A stretch of 64,000 bases of DNA, taken from NCBI RefSeq assembly GCF_000384215.1, contig NZ_KB913032.1, positions 5,075,602 to 5,139,601 of the forward strand, given 5' to 3'. Below are positions 15,200 to 23,601 of this stretch, piece by piece; the first letter of the stretch is position 1, and every line of letters starts with the position of its first letter. A program made the position numbers and the translations under genes. This DNA comes from Amycolatopsis alba DSM 44262 (GTDB taxonomy: Bacteria > Actinomycetota > Actinomycetes > Mycobacteriales > Pseudonocardiaceae). The notes below the pieces were generated by a model that was not told the origin of the DNA, did no database searches, and saw only the letters and a program-made list of their open reading frames with translations.

Positions 15200-15905
15200 A
15201 CTCCTCGATGGCGCCGCCGACCGCGCGCAGGTGCTCCCGGAACGTCAGCGAAGGCGACTTCGCGCGCTCCGCGAGGAAGTCCGCGAAGCGGACCTGCTCG
15301 CGAAGGGACTCTCCGGAGCGGATCCGCTCGGCCTGGAGCCGTTCGGTGTCGCGGATGGCCTCGGCGCGGTCCAGGACCTCGTCCGCCCGGTCGGCCAGGA
15401 CGAACAGGACCCCGTCCTCGTCGCCGAACACGAAATCCTCCCGCGTCACCGTCCACTCGCCGACGACGGCCGAATCGAGCGCGCCGTCCGGGCGGGCCGA
15501 GACCGACAGCGGGCCGGTCGGGATCGAGCCGAGGCTGAACACCGGCAGCCCGATCTTCTTGATGTCGCCGGTGTCGCGGTGCAGCCCCCAGATGACCACG
15601 CCGCTCAGCCCGGCCGCTTCGGCTTCGAGGACGGCGAGGTCTCCGACGCAGCTTTCGTCGAGCCTGCCGCGGTTGTCGACGACGAGGACATCGCCGGGGT
15701 TCGCGATCTCGTACGCCTCCAGGAAGACGTCGACGCTGCCGACGTGCCGGGCGGGGGTCACCCGCCCGGCGACCCGGCTGCCGGGCACGACCGCGTGCGT
15801 GCCGGCGGGCGCGCACCGGACCGGGACGCCGGCGCGGACGCAGCCGTCGGTCAGATGCGCGGTGGTCAGCAGGGCGAACCGCTGCCGAAGCTCTTCGGGA
15901 TCCAT
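15198..15905 (-). CDS. RraA-family protein (aldolase/demethylmenaquinone-methyltransferase-like fold)
   Basis: A 235-residue protein with the RraA fold: VDVFLEAYEIANPGDVLVVD, the core GVVIWGLHRDTGDIKKIGLPVFS and a C-terminal helical tail. The family covers RNase E inhibitors and class II aldolases that cleave 4-hydroxy-4-methyl-2-oxoglutarate or 4-carboxy-4-hydroxy-2-oxoadipate using a divalent metal. Here the usual G-D-G-V-V-R-D motif is altered to IWGLHRD, so the exact activity is uncertain. The stop codon overlaps a dispersed palindrome. It stands alone, nine bases downstream of the secreted repeat protein's 3' end on the same strand. Confidence 0.8.
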   Translation of the reverse strand: MDPEELRQRFALLTTAHLTDGCVRAGVPVRCAPAGTHAVVPGSRVAGRVTPARHVGSVDVFLEAYEIANPGDVLVVDNRGRLDESCVGDLAVLEAEAAGLSGVVIWGLHRDTGDIKKIGLPVFSLGSIPTGPLSVSARPDGALDSAVVGEWTVTREDFVFGDEDGVLFVLADRADEVLDRAEAIRDTERLQAERIRSGESLREQVRFADFLAERAKSPSLTFREHLRAVGGAIEE

Positions 15906-15914
15906 ATCCCGACT

Positions 15915-16865
15915 TTAGCCACGGCGCCACACCACGGGGATGCCGTCGATGCCGCTCTCCAGCGTTCCGGCGATCTCGCCGTTCTCGCCCACGACGGTGC
16001 CGTACGCGTTGCCAGGTGAGGGGAGCGCCGTCACCGGGTCACCCGGAGACCACGCCGTGGGGATCCTCGGCGAAACCCATCCCGTGACCAGGCCGGACCC
16101 GTTGAGTGCCATGGTGGACATGCCGCTCGGTACCTCCTGGGAGGTGTCGAACGCCGTCCAGAGCCGATCGCCCAGCTGCGTCGAGGCCAGCACCTTCCCG
16201 TTCCGGATCGCGATCCCGCGTGATTCGCGGAGGCCGTCCGGGAGGACGAGTTGCCGCAGCACCCCGTCCTTCCAGAGCCAGGTACCGCCGAACTGCTCGT
16301 TCAGCAGGATGGTGCCGTCCTGGTCGATGTCGACGGGGGAGAGCAACGGCGGGACGTCCAGCTTCACCGGGTGCTCGCGGTCGCCGGACGGCCAGAAAGC
16401 AGCTGTGGAGCCATAGCGGATGTCGTTGAACACCGTGCCGACGACGTCGCCGCGGTCGTTCGTGCCGAGGGCCTGCGAGTTGTAGTAGCCCGGAACCTTG
16501 CCCAGGAACTGGAACTCGCCGTTCTCGAAGGCGAAGGCGTGCTTGCCGGGGTAGTGGCTCCCTTCCGAGTAGTAGACGGCGCTGCCGAGGACGGAACCCG
16601 ACGCGTTCTCGTCCGCCGCTTCGACCCTGGTGTAGCCGTCCGGGACGCCGTGGTCCACGACGGTCCCGCCGTTCCAGGTGACCAGCCTCCCGTCGGCGGT
16701 CCCCGCGTAACCCCCGGCGCCGTTCGTGCCTGCCACCCGTGCGGTGCCGCTGCCGCCGGGCGGCAACGGCAGGTAGCTCATCGTCCAGTCGCTCGCCGAC
16801 GCGGTGCCCGTCGACAGCAGCCCGGCGGCGACGGTGGCGGCCAGGACCAAGCTCGTTCTTCTCAT
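15915..16865 (-). CDS. Secreted HAF-repeat-like beta-propeller protein
   Basis: A 316-residue exported protein (signal peptide 1-24, cut near ASA/SD). The mature part is a chain of 40-50-residue units with NxxG/GxxxGT patterns (VAGTNGAGGYAGTADG, ALGTNDRGDVVGTVF, ALNGSGLVTGWVS, VVGENGEIAGTLES). These resemble HAF extracellular repeats predicted to form beta-propellers. No catalytic motif is visible; binding or a structural role outside the cell is likely. It is divergent from the CoA-ester operon across a 181-base gap. Confidence 0.75.
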   Translation of the reverse strand: MRRTSLVLAATVAAGLLSTGTASASDWTMSYLPLPPGGSGTARVAGTNGAGGYAGTADGRLVTWNGGTVVDHGVPDGYTRVEAADENASGSVLGSAVYYSEGSHYPGKHAFAFENGEFQFLGKVPGYYNSQALGTNDRGDVVGTVFNDIRYGSTAAFWPSGDREHPVKLDVPPLLSPVDIDQDGTILLNEQFGGTWLWKDGVLRQLVLPDGLRESRGIAIRNGKVLASTQLGDRLWTAFDTSQEVPSGMSTMALNGSGLVTGWVSPRIPTAWSPGDPVTALPSPGNAYGTVVGENGEIAGTLESGIDGIPVVWRRG

Positions 16866-16988
16866 CGAAACCCCCTGTGAGTGGTGTTCTCCCTGTTTAA
16901 CGGGGGTGCGGACCGCTCGTCTGCGTCACCTGACACTCAGCGTGCCGTAAGTAACATCCGTTCAGGATTGTATGTAAGGGGTTGATAA

Positions 16989-17006
16989 ATACAGTCCTGT
17001 CTGTAT
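16989..17006. promoter_or_regulatory. Inverted repeat upstream of the CoA-ester operon
   Basis: ATACAG-TCCTGT-CTGTAT has perfect 6-bp arms around a 6-bp spacer, 41 bases before the first gene of the operon. It looks like a TetR-family operator but does not match the KstR or KstR2 motifs known from steroid catabolism in mycobacteria. The regulator is not in the window. Confidence 0.55.
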
Positions 17007-17046
17007 CTTCAGGTTCAGCAGCGACCCGGCAACGACAAGGAGCGTC

Positions 17047-18240
17047 GTGGTGGCCAACAAGGTGTACGTCGTCGGCGTGGGCATGACGAAGTTCGAGAAA
17101 CCCGGACGCCGCGAGGACTGGGACTACCCGCAGATGGCCAGGGAGTCGGGGACCAAGGCGCTCGAAGACGCCGGGATCTCCTTCGACGAGGTGAAGCAGG
17201 CCTACGTCGGCTACGTCTACGGCGAGTCGACCTCGGGGCAGCGCGCGGTCTACGAGCTGGGCATGACCGGGATCCCGGTGGTCAACGTCAACAACAACTG
17301 CTCGACCGGGTCGACCGCGCTGTACCTGGCCGCGGAAGCGATCCGCGGCGGCCGCGCGGACTGCGCGCTCGCGCTCGGGTTCGAGAAGATGCAGCCGGGT
17401 TCGCTCGGCTCGACCTACGACGACCGCGAGCAGCCGATGGGCAGGCACCTCCAGGCTCTCGCGGAGATTTCCGAAGTGCTCTTCCCGCCCGCGCCGTGGA
17501 TGTTCGGCGCGGCGGGCCGCGAGCACATGAAGACCTACGGCACCACGGCCGAGCATTTCGCCAAGATCGGCGAGAAGAACCACCGGCACTCGGTGAACAA
17601 CCCGTACGCGCAGTTCCAGGAAAGCTATTCGCTGCAGGACATCCTCGACTCGCGGATGATCTACGACCCGCTCACCAAGCTCCAGTGCTCCCCGACCTCG
17701 GACGGCTCCGGAGCGGCGATCCTCGCCAGCGAGTCCTTTGTGGACTCGCACGGGCTCGCCGGTCAGGCCGTCGAGGTCGTCGGGCAGGCGATGACCACCG
17801 ACTTCGCCAGTACCTTCGACGGCACCGCGAAGAACATCATCGGCTACGACATGAACGTCCAGGCTGCCCGCCAGGTGTACGACCAGGCCGGGCTCGGCGC
17901 GGAGGACTTCCAGGTCATCGAGCTGCACGACTGCTTCTCCGCCAACGAGCTCCTGCTCTACGAAGCGCTCGGGCTCTGTGCCGAAGGGGAAGCCGGGAAG
18001 CTCGTCGACTCCGGGGACACCACCTACGGCGGCAAGTGGGTCGTCAACCCCTCCGGCGGGCTGATCTCCAAGGGCCACCCGCTCGGCGCCACCGGCCTCG
18101 CGCAGTGCGCCGAGCTGACCTGGCAGCTGCGCGGCACCGCAGACAAACGCCAGGTCGACGGCGTCGAAGCCGCACTCCAGCACAACATCGGACTCGGCGG
18201 CGCCGCCGTCGTCACCGCCTACCAGCGCGCCGAGCGCTGA
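17047..18240 (+). CDS. SCP-x-type thiolase / lipid-transfer protein
   Basis: A 397-residue thiolase-superfamily protein. The nucleophile is Cys85 in [10 protein letters not shown]; the later [10 protein letters not shown] and [14 protein letters not shown] segments carry the His/Asn-type residues of the SCP-x group. Relatives act in steroid side-chain or branched acyl-CoA degradation, as thiolases or, with a hydratase-like partner, as aldol-cleaving lyases. It starts with tandem GTG codons after ACAAGGAGCG; the second (17050) is equally possible. It is the first gene of a five-gene operon whose products together would carry out dehydrogenation, hydration, oxidation and cleavage of a CoA thioester. 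Confidence 0.9.
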   Translation: MVANKVYVVGVGMTKFEKPGRREDWDYPQMARESGTKALEDAGISFDEVKQAYVGYVYGESTSGQRAVYELGMTGIPVVNVNNNCSTGSTALYLAAEAIRGGRADCALALGFEKMQPGSLGSTYDDREQPMGRHLQALAEISEVLFPPAPWMFGAAGREHMKTYGTTAEHFAKIGEKNHRHSVNNPYAQFQESYSLQDILDSRMIYDPLTKLQCSPTSDGSGAAILASESFVDSHGLAGQAVEVVGQAMTTDFASTFDGTAKNIIGYDMNVQAARQVYDQAGLGAEDFQVIELHDCFSANELLLYEALGLCAEGEAGKLVDSGDTTYGGKWVVNPSGGLISKGHPLGATGLAQCAELTWQLRGTADKRQVDGVEAALQHNIGLGGAAVVTAYQRAER

Positions 18241-18260
18241 TCTCACCGAAAGGAACAACC

Positions 18261-18692
18261 ATGGGCAAGATCAGTGCCTCCGTCGAACTCCCCGCGGCCC
18301 CCGGCAAGGTCTGGGCGGAGTTCTCCAACCCCAACAACTTCGAGAAGTGGCTGACCATCCACACCAAGTGGAAGGGCGAGGTCCCGGCCGAGTTCTCCAA
18401 AGGCGCGCAGGCTTCCGAGGTCGTCACGATGCTCGGGATGCCGAACACGATCACCTGGACCGTCGACGAGTTCGAGGCGCCGTCGAAGCTGGCGATCTCC
18501 GGGACCGGGATGGCCGGGGTGAAGGTCAAGTTCGAGCTTTCCGTGCAGGCGTCCGGAGACGGTTCGCTCGCCAGTATCGACGCGGAGTTCGCCGGTCAGA
18601 TGATCGTCGGCGCGCTCGGCAAGGCCGTCGAGAAGGACGGCAAGAAGAACCTCGACGCGTCGCTGAAGAACTTCAAGGCGCTGGTCGCGTGA
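18261..18692 (+). CDS. SRPBCC-family small lipid/ligand-binding protein
   Basis: A 143-residue START/Bet-v1-like protein (IsaSVELPAAPGKVWAEFSNPNNF start, conserved TWTVDEFEAPSKLAISG strand, C-terminal helix). Such proteins form a hydrophobic cup and commonly carry or present hydrophobic substrates. It has a good AAAGGAAC ribosome site. It lies 20 bases after the thiolase and overlaps the MaoC gene start by GTGA, so it belongs to the same operon and may chaperone the substrate. No catalytic residues can be assigned. Confidence 0.85.
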   Translation: MGKISASVELPAAPGKVWAEFSNPNNFEKWLTIHTKWKGEVPAEFSKGAQASEVVTMLGMPNTITWTVDEFEAPSKLAISGTGMAGVKVKFELSVQASGDGSLASIDAEFAGQMIVGALGKAVEKDGKKNLDASLKNFKALVA

Positions 18693-19534
18693 CCGACGAG
18701 CGGTTCGATCCCGGCGGGCTCGGCAAGTGGACCGACGAGTCCCGGTTCGAGGTGACCCGCGAGCGCCTCATCGACTACGCGAAGGCCACCAACGACCCGA
18801 TCCCGGCGCATCTCGCCGGGGACGTCGCGAGCCCCGTGTTCGCGATCGTGCCGGTGTTCGAGTCGCTGATGGAACCCGCGCTCGAGGTCGTCCCGGTCGG
18901 GCTGTTCGGCCGGATCGTGCACGGGGAACAGGAATTCCGGTTCCACCGGCCGATCCGGCCCGGCGACAAACTCGTGTCGCGGGCACGCATGACCGGCTAC
19001 GAAGGCCTGCCGAACGGCACGCGCGGCACCATCCACCTCGAATGCCGGACCGAGGACGGCGACCTGGTCAACGAGCAGTACGTGACCTTGTTCGTGCGCG
19101 GGTTCGACACCGGCGAGACGCGCGGTGAACTCGGTCCGGAGCACAAGTTCGACGACGCGCTGCGCTCGCAGGCGCCGGTGGCGAAGGTGAACCAGCACGT
19201 CGACGACGACCAGACGTACCGCTACGCGCCCGCCGCCGGTGATCCGATGCCGATCCATCTCGACGAAGAGGTCGCGAAGGATTCGGGACTGCCGGGGATC
19301 ATCGCGCACGGCCTGTGCACCATGGCCTTCACGTCGTGGGCCCTGCTCACCGAGGTCGCCGGGTCCGATGTGGACAAACTGAAGCGGTTCGCCGTCCGGT
19401 TCGCCAAGCCGGTGCTGCCCGGCCAGGACCTGACCACGCACATCTGGCGCGCGGGCGCCGGGAGCTACGCGTTCGAAACCACCGTCGGCGAGACCGTCGT
19501 GATCAAGGACGGCCTCGCGGAATTCGCGGAGTAG
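18689..19534 (+). CDS. MaoC-like double hot-dog enoyl-CoA hydratase
   Basis: A 281-residue protein with two hot-dog domains: an N-terminal FAS1-type dehydratase half (1-140, RFEVTRERLIDYAKATND) and a C-terminal MaoC half (160-281) with the D-x4-H active-site motif in AGDPMPIHLDEE and the GIIAHGLCTMAF helix. It should hydrate a bulky 2-enoyl-CoA to a 3-hydroxyacyl-CoA. The GTG start overlaps the preceding stop as GTGA. It is placed directly before a 3-hydroxyacyl-CoA dehydrogenase-like SDR, which fits consecutive beta-oxidation steps. Confidence 0.9.
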   Translation: MTDERFDPGGLGKWTDESRFEVTRERLIDYAKATNDPIPAHLAGDVASPVFAIVPVFESLMEPALEVVPVGLFGRIVHGEQEFRFHRPIRPGDKLVSRARMTGYEGLPNGTRGTIHLECRTEDGDLVNEQYVTLFVRGFDTGETRGELGPEHKFDDALRSQAPVAKVNQHVDDDQTYRYAPAAGDPMPIHLDEEVAKDSGLPGIIAHGLCTMAFTSWALLTEVAGSDVDKLKRFAVRFAKPVLPGQDLTTHIWRAGAGSYAFETTVGETVVIKDGLAEFAE

Positions 19535-19545
19535 GAGCAAAAGCC

Positions 19546-20415
19546 ATGGGAGCACTCGACGGGCGCGTCGCCGTCATCACCGGCGCCGGACGCGGGATCG
19601 GCCGCGAGCACGCGCTGCTGTTCGCGCGGGAGGGCGCGAGCGTCGTGGTCAACGACCTCGGCGGGGCGAACGACGGCAGCGGGGCCGATGTCGGCCCGGC
19701 GCAGGAGGTCGTCGACGAGATCCGCGCGGCGGGCGGGAAGGCCGTGGCCAACACGGCGAACGTCGCCGACTGGGCGGGCGCCGAGGAGCTGGTCGCGCAG
19801 GCGGTGGGCGAGTTCGGCAGGCTCGACGTCGTCGTGAACAACGCGGGGATCCTGCGCGATGCTTTCCTTGCCGGACTTGAGGAATCCCAGTGGGATTCGG
19901 TGATCGCCGTGCACCTCAAGGGGCACGCGGCGGTGCTGCGGCACGCGGCCGCGTACTGGAAGACGGCGAGCAAGGCCGGTGAACCGGTCGCGGGTTCGGT
20001 GATCAACACCGCCTCGGCGTCCGGGGTCACGCTGCCGAACGCGGGGCAGGCGAACTACGGCGCGGCGAAAGCGGGGATCGCCGCGTTGACGCTGGTGGCA
20101 GCCGAGGAACTGGAGCGGTACGGCGTGCGGGTCAACGCGATCGCGCCGATCGCACGCACCAGGCTCACGCTGGCGACGCCGGGGATGGGCGCGATCTTCG
20201 CCCAAGAGGTCGAGGAAGGGGAGTTCGACGCGTTCTCCCCGGCGAACATCTCGCCGCTGGTGGCCTACCTCGCCACCGAGAAGTGCCCGCTCACCGGCAA
20301 GGTGTTCGCGGTGCAGGGCGGCGCGATCTCGGAACTCGCGGGCTGGCACGACGTCAAGGTGATCGAAACCGAGGAAGCCTGGGAAATCGACGACATCGCC
20401 GCGAGGCTGCCGTGA
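19546..20415 (+). CDS. Short-chain dehydrogenase, 3-hydroxyacyl-CoA dehydrogenase-like
   Basis: A 289-residue SDR with NAD(P)-binding TGAGRGIG (12-19), NNAG, catalytic Ser in NTASASG and Y-x3-K in NYGAAKAG. The insert after the first helix (VVVNDLGGANDGSG) is characteristic of the peroxisomal multifunctional-enzyme/17-beta-HSD4 group, which oxidises 3-hydroxyacyl-CoAs. It starts at ATG 19546, 11 bases after the MaoC stop, and ends in a GTGA overlap with the acyl-CoA dehydrogenase. Confidence 0.9.
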   Translation: MGALDGRVAVITGAGRGIGREHALLFAREGASVVVNDLGGANDGSGADVGPAQEVVDEIRAAGGKAVANTANVADWAGAEELVAQAVGEFGRLDVVVNNAGILRDAFLAGLEESQWDSVIAVHLKGHAAVLRHAAAYWKTASKAGEPVAGSVINTASASGVTLPNAGQANYGAAKAGIAALTLVAAEELERYGVRVNAIAPIARTRLTLATPGMGAIFAQEVEEGEFDAFSPANISPLVAYLATEKCPLTGKVFAVQGGAISELAGWHDVKVIETEEAWEIDDIAARLP

Positions 20416-21620
20416 TCGAGTGGTCCGAGACCGAACTGCTGATCCGGGACGCGATCCGCGAGTTCGTCGACAAGGAGATCCGGCCGCAGCTGGACGCGCT
20501 GGAAAGCGGGACGCTGCCGCCGTACGACCTCATCCGCAAGATGTTCGCCTCCTTCGGCATCGACGCGCTCGCGCGGGAATCGGTGACGAAACTGCTGTCC
20601 AAGGAGCGTGGCTCCGGCGGCGGGAGCCTGGCTTTCGGCGGGCAGGAGGCGATGGCGCTCATCGCGGTGAGCGAACTGGCCGGGGTCAGCCTCGGTATCG
20701 TCGCCTCGCTCGGTGTGAGCATCGGGCTGACCGCGCAGACCATCCTGACCAAGGGCACGCAGGCGCAGAAGGAACGTTGGCTGCCCGAGCTCGCGACGTT
20801 CGAGAAGGTCGGCGCGTGGGCGATCACCGAACCCGACTCCGGCTCGGACGCTTTCGGCGGGATGAAGACGTCGGTGCGGCGCGACGGTGACGAGTATGTC
20901 CTCAATGGACAGAAGACGTTCATCACCAACGGTCCGTACGCCGACACGATCATCGTCTACGCGAAGCTGGACGACGGCTCGGCGGTCCGCGACCGCAAGG
21001 TGCTGACGTTCGTGCTGGACAAGGGCATGCCGGGGCTCACGCAGGGCAAGCCGTTCAAGAAGATGGGCATGATGTCGTCGCCGACCGGCGAGCTGTTCTT
21101 CAGCGACGTCCGGCTCGGGCGGGACAGGCTGCTCGGCGAGTCCGAGACCGGCCGCGACGGCGACAGCAAGGCCGAGGTGAAGTCGGGCTTCGCCGTCGAG
21201 CGGATCGGGGTCGCGGCGCTGGCGCTCGGGATCATCAACGAGTGTCACCGGCTGTGCGTGGACTACGCGAAGAACCGGAAGCTGTGGGGCCAGGAGATCG
21301 GGCGGTTCCAGCTGATCCAGCTCAAGCTGGCGAAGATGGAGGTCGCGCGGATCAACGTGCAGAACATGGTGTTCCAGCTGATCGAGACGCTGCGCGCGGG
21401 CAAGATGCCGACGCTGGCCGAGGCTTCGGCGATGAAGCTGTACTCGTCCGAGGCGGCCACCGAGGTCGCGATGGAGGCCGTGCAGCTGTTCGGCGGGAAC
21501 GGGTACATGGCGGAGTACCGGGTGGAGCAGCTGGCGCGGGACGCGAAGTCGCTGATGATCTACGCGGGAAGCAACGAGATCCAGGTGACGCATATCGCGA
21601 AAGGCCTGCTGGGCCGGTGA
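20412..21620 (+). CDS. Acyl-CoA dehydrogenase
   Basis: A 402-residue FAD enzyme with the ACAD signatures AWAITEPDSGSDAFG and QLFGGNGYMAEYRVEQLARD. The usual catalytic Glu of the medium-chain type is replaced by Ala (IYAGSNEI). A Glu is present at the helix-G position (Glu263 in FAVERIGVAA), as in isovaleryl-CoA and long-chain dehydrogenases, so the enzyme is probably active on a branched or bulky acyl-CoA. The GTG start overlaps the SDR stop. It is the last gene of the operon, followed by a hairpin. Confidence 0.92.
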   Translation: MIEWSETELLIRDAIREFVDKEIRPQLDALESGTLPPYDLIRKMFASFGIDALARESVTKLLSKERGSGGGSLAFGGQEAMALIAVSELAGVSLGIVASLGVSIGLTAQTILTKGTQAQKERWLPELATFEKVGAWAITEPDSGSDAFGGMKTSVRRDGDEYVLNGQKTFITNGPYADTIIVYAKLDDGSAVRDRKVLTFVLDKGMPGLTQGKPFKKMGMMSSPTGELFFSDVRLGRDRLLGESETGRDGDSKAEVKSGFAVERIGVAALALGIINECHRLCVDYAKNRKLWGQEIGRFQLIQLKLAKMEVARINVQNMVFQLIETLRAGKMPTLAEASAMKLYSSEAATEVAMEAVQLFGGNGYMAEYRVEQLARDAKSLMIYAGSNEIQVTHIAKGLLGR

Positions 21621-21627
21621 AGGTGAG

Positions 21628-21658
21628 GGTCCCCGTGGAACGGAATCCCACGGGGACC
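21628..21658. terminator. Hairpin between convergent operons
   Basis: Arms GGTCCCCGTGG (21628-21638) and CCACGGGGACC (21648-21658) pair perfectly around a 9-base loop, between the acyl-CoA dehydrogenase and DAHP synthase stops. It is suitable to end both transcripts. Confidence 0.75.
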
Positions 21659-21670
21659 TCTCACGACACG

Positions 21671-22708
21671 TCACCCGAGGACGACCGACCGGCCCATCCG
21701 CACGGAGTCGGCGAGCGACTCCAGCACCGACATGGTGCTGCTCAGGTCGAGGCAGGCGTCGGTGATGCTCACCCCATAGGGCGCCGGGTGGTCCTGTCGT
21801 CCCTCTTCGAGGAACGACTCCATCATGACCCCCGCGATTCCCCTCTCACCGCAGGCGATCCGGCCCGCGATGTCGGCGATGACGCCGGGCTGGCGGCGGT
21901 GGTCCTTGCGGGAGTTGCCGTGCGACGCGTCCACGACGACACGGTCCAAGGACTTCGTGGCGCGTAACCCCTCGATGGCCGCGTCCACGGTCTCCGGGTC
22001 GTAGTTGGTCCCGGCCGAGGTGCCACGGAGGATCAGGTGCGCCGTCGGGTTGCCGGGCGAACTTCGCACGACAAGAGCGCCGTGTTCGCTCACGGCCGGG
22101 TGCCGCTGCGCGGTGCGGGCGCAGTGAATCGCGGCGGTGGCGACCGACAGGTCACCGTCGAGACCGTTCTTGATCCCGATCGGCATCGGCAGCTGGGACG
22201 CGAGCTCCCGGTGCGACTGGCTGGCCACCGTCCGGGCCCCGATGGCACCGTAGCTGAGGAGATCGCTCAGGTAAGGGGCGAGCATCGGCTCGACGAACTC
22301 CCCCGCCAGCGGCAGCCCGCTCTCCGCGGCCATGATCAGGAATCGGCGGCCCACGCGCAGGCCGCCGGCGATGTCTTCGGAGCCGTCGAGCCAGGGATCG
22401 TGGAGCAAACCTTTCCAGCCGACGGCGGTCCGCGGCTTTTCCAGGTATGCCCGGAGCACGACGAGCAAGTGGTCCTTCAACGGTTCGGCCGACTTCGCCA
22501 GCCGTTCGGCGTAGTCGATGACCGCGACCGGGTCGTGGACGGAGCACGGGCCGACAACGGCCAGCACCCGTCCGTCGCTGCCGTTGAGCACGTCGGTGAT
22601 TTCCGAGCGGTGTTCCCGGATCTGGTCGACGAGCCGGGCTGGAACGGGATGTTCGTCGGCCAGTTCCGCTGGACTCGGCAACAGTTCGTAGCCGGGGATC
22701 GTGGTCAC
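21671..22708 (-). CDS. Class I 3-deoxy-7-phosphoheptulonate (DAHP) synthase
   Basis: A 345-residue class I (AroF/G/H-like) DAHP synthase, which condenses phosphoenolpyruvate and erythrose 4-phosphate in the first shikimate step. The motifs VVGPCSVHDP, LEKPRTAVGWKGLLHDP, GARTVASQSHRELASQLP and DASHGNSRKDHRRQ are intact. Actinomycete housekeeping DAHP synthases are normally the larger class II type, so this copy is probably dedicated to the local pathway. The GTG start (22708) overlaps the transporter stop as GTGA. It is the last gene of the chorismatase operon and would boost chorismate supply. Feedback sensitivity cannot be read from sequence. Confidence 0.92.
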   Translation of the reverse strand: MTTIPGYELLPSPAELADEHPVPARLVDQIREHRSEITDVLNGSDGRVLAVVGPCSVHDPVAVIDYAERLAKSAEPLKDHLLVVLRAYLEKPRTAVGWKGLLHDPWLDGSEDIAGGLRVGRRFLIMAAESGLPLAGEFVEPMLAPYLSDLLSYGAIGARTVASQSHRELASQLPMPIGIKNGLDGDLSVATAAIHCARTAQRHPAVSEHGALVVRSSPGNPTAHLILRGTSAGTNYDPETVDAAIEGLRATKSLDRVVVDASHGNSRKDHRRQPGVIADIAGRIACGERGIAGVMMESFLEEGRQDHPAPYGVSITDACLDLSSTMSVLESLADSVRMGRSVVLG

Positions 22709-23601
22709 TGCGCTCTCCGTTTCTTGGTCCGGGAAACGCCGACTCCGGCAAGGCAAAGAGCCCCGCCGAGGATGGCGAGCAGCGTGGGTACCTCGTCGAG
22801 GAAAAGCCAGGACAGCGCGATCACGATCACCGGGACCACATAGGTGGTCACGCCGAGCTTGCCCGCCGGTGTCCGGGACAACGCGTATGCCCAGGTGTAG
22901 AACGCGAGCGCGGTGGGCAGCAGCCCCAGGTAGACGACCGACCAGGTGGCCGACGCCGGCGCGGTGGCCACATCGTGGATCAGCTGACCGCTGAACGGAA
23001 GGCAGGCGACGGCACCGACGACACAACCGAAGGTCGTGGCCTGCAACGCGGTGGCGTGATTCAAAGCCGGTTTCTGTGAGACCACTCCCACCGCGTAACC
23101 CGCCGCCGCCAGCAGACAGAGCGCGACGCCGAGGGCGCTGGAGGAGCCGTGCTGCGAGGAGAGTCCCACGATCGCCGCGCCGCCGAAAGCGACGACCAGC
23201 CCGATCACCAGGGGGAGGGGCAGTCCTTCCTTCAGGACGATCCCGGCGAGGATCGCGGCGAACACCGGGCCGATCCCGACCAGCAGCGACGCCGTCCCCG
23301 CGTCGGTATAGCGCTCGCCCCAGTTCAGCGCGACCATGTACAGGCCGAACCAGAAGACACCGGCACCGGCTATGCCGGGCCAGGCCTTGCGTGGCGGGAG
23401 CGGAGTGCGCTTGACCACCGCGATCGCCCCCAAGGCGAGCGCGCCCACCAGCAGCCTGCCCAAGGCGAGCGAGCCAGGCTCGTAGTGCGCACCGGCGAAG
23501 CGGATGCCGACGAAGGCTGATGCCCACAGCACCAGCGTGACGGCGATCGCGGCGACGGCCTTGACGTCGACCCCGGTCTCGACCTCGGTCCGGGTGCTCA
23601 T
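22705..23601 (-). CDS. EamA/DMT-family transporter
   Basis: A 298-residue membrane protein with ten predicted hydrophobic segments in two EamA repeats (ALVLWASAFVGIRFAG, GAGVFWFGLYMVALNW in repeat 1; LGLLPTALAFYTWAY in repeat 2). DMT transporters export amino acids, aromatic compounds and other small metabolites. It is coupled on both sides by 4-base overlaps to the acyl-CoA ligase and the DAHP synthase, so it probably exports the product or an intermediate of this pathway. Confidence 0.9.
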   Translation of the reverse strand: MSTRTEVETGVDVKAVAAIAVTLVLWASAFVGIRFAGAHYEPGSLALGRLLVGALALGAIAVVKRTPLPPRKAWPGIAGAGVFWFGLYMVALNWGERYTDAGTASLLVGIGPVFAAILAGIVLKEGLPLPLVIGLVVAFGGAAIVGLSSQHGSSSALGVALCLLAAAGYAVGVVSQKPALNHATALQATTFGCVVGAVACLPFSGQLIHDVATAPASATWSVVYLGLLPTALAFYTWAYALSRTPAGKLGVTTYVVPVIVIALSWLFLDEVPTLLAILGGALCLAGVGVSRTKKRRAQ

